Shown: positions 63,515 through 64,000 of the stretch, piece after piece
Layout: the number at the start of each line of letters is the position of its first letter
Numbering within the stretch: position 1 is the stretch's first letter
Source: Prevotella sp. HUN102
Lineage (GTDB): Bacteria > Bacteroidota > Bacteroidia > Bacteroidales > Bacteroidaceae
Assembly (NCBI RefSeq): GCF_000688375.1
Contig: NZ_JIAF01000004.1
Coordinates: 1,674,001 to 1,738,000, forward strand
Direction of reading: 5' to 3'
Length of the DNA stretch: 64,000 nucleotides
Notes under the pieces: generated by a model
Databases searched by the model: none
Told to the model about the DNA's origin: nothing
The model's input: the letters and a program-made list of their open reading frames with translations, nothing else
Program-made: the position numbers and the translations under genes

Positions 63515-64000
63515 TGAATTTACTGTAAATTACTGACATCTTTATTTTCTGAGAATTGTTCTTGCCCACGAGTTTCACACTGGAAAGTCCCATCAGATGG
63601 GAAATCTTTGTGATGATTACTTGCTTGTCTTCATTGGTTCTCGTACCTACTTCAACAGGAACTAAGACAACTTTCCCCCAGTTAGGATTGCCTGAAGCCG
63701 TTGTCCTGGATTTTGCATACAGATTCACGATTCCAGAGATATTGTTGAACATATAGCTGTTTGTTGAAGAATTATATTGCGCCAAGAACGAAGTCTTATT
63801 GTCGATAATCTTATTCTTTGCAAAGAAAGATTCGAGGCTGTCTGCTGCTACCATTACAATATTCTGTGGAATATCAATGCTGTAAGAGGACTGTACTGAA
63901 TTATTAACTCTGAACAGTTCTATTTTTGCAGAATTGATACTGTCGTTTGTATGGCCATTGAGAACCTTGTTGATTGGCAATGACAATTCTGTGAACAAGC
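63504..64000 (-). CDS. DUF4270 family protein, C-terminal part (cut by right edge)
   Basis: The frame is open to the right edge; about 165 residues are visible, opening LFTELSLPINKVLNGHTND, with SINSAKIELFRVN, TSFLAQYNSSTNSYMFNNIS and WGKVVLVPVEV. These match the C-terminal region of DUF4270 proteins, large Bacteroidetes lipoproteins of unknown function, often outer-membrane associated. The start and signal peptide lie outside the window. Confidence 0.8.
   Translation of the reverse strand, partial: LFTELSLPINKVLNGHTNDSINSAKIELFRVNNSVQSSYSIDIPQNIVMVAADSLESFFAKNKIIDNKTSFLAQYNSSTNSYMFNNISGIVNLYAKSRTTASGNPNWGKVVLVPVEVGTRTNEDKQVIITKISHLMGLSSVKLVGKNNSQKIKMSVIYSKFNGR

Noticed and set aside
1..64000. 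tRNA, rRNA or riboswitch genes
   Set aside because: None could be recognised by eye; a covariance-model scan (tRNAscan-SE, Infernal/Rfam) would be needed to exclude them.

Overview
The window looks like a chromosomal segment of a Prevotella-like Bacteroidales bacterium. The evidence: start codons rarely have a Shine-Dalgarno sequence; Bacteroidetes-type promoter boxes (TAnnTTTG) lie upstream of many genes; there is a fused LpxC-FabZ protein; and several genes belong to families largely confined to Bacteroidetes (DUF3256, DUF3078, DUF4270, DUF5715, fimbrillin-like lipoproteins, M56 peptidase with TonB plug). The species cannot be named from sequence alone.

Bases 1-7000 are an accessory, decaying region. 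It holds the 3' end of a class A penicillin-binding protein, a 149-bp MITE-like element, a complete IS256-type element (25-bp perfect inverted repeats, 8-bp target duplication) sitting inside a zinc-ribbon gene remnant, a complete IS4-family element (9-bp duplication), a fimbrillin-like lipoprotein gene broken by one in-frame TAG, a 55-aa small gene beside it, and an IS982-family element that is itself split by a 101-bp MITE.

Bases 7000-64000 are mostly conserved core genes in short operons. In order: rsmE, a DUF151/UVR nuclease-like gene and a nucleoside permease; two exported proteins; maeB divergent from a TetR regulator; ruvC and a metallo-beta-lactamase-fold hydrolase; rsmG and a lipoprotein, divergent from a HAD phosphatase and panB; a BlaI/M56 pair; a TPR protein and a short HPPK-like gene; thrA; an FAD dehydrogenase; rpiB-tkt with a NrtR/AraR-like NUDIX regulator; a galactose operon (galM, transporter) whose galK survives only as a broken 3' end; a lipoprotein, helicase, PBP1A, miaA, lpxA, lpxC-fabZ, lpxD block for envelope synthesis; an HD phosphohydrolase; purM-prfA-pyrF; a TonB-domain protein divergent from a HU-like protein; phoH-purC-menG-aroE; DUF5715; ettA; DUF3078; clpC; and a DUF4270 protein cut by the right edge.

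Two non-coding signals stand out. (1) Between the TonB-domain gene and the HU-like gene are five palindromes centred on ACGT, spaced exactly 22 bp apart. (2) A dispersed family of roughly 130-bp intergenic elements, each with two tandem GCGAAGAATG/CATTCTTCGC hairpins, occurs at four places, with two shorter or variant relatives, in each case lying beyond the 3' end of at least one flanking gene.
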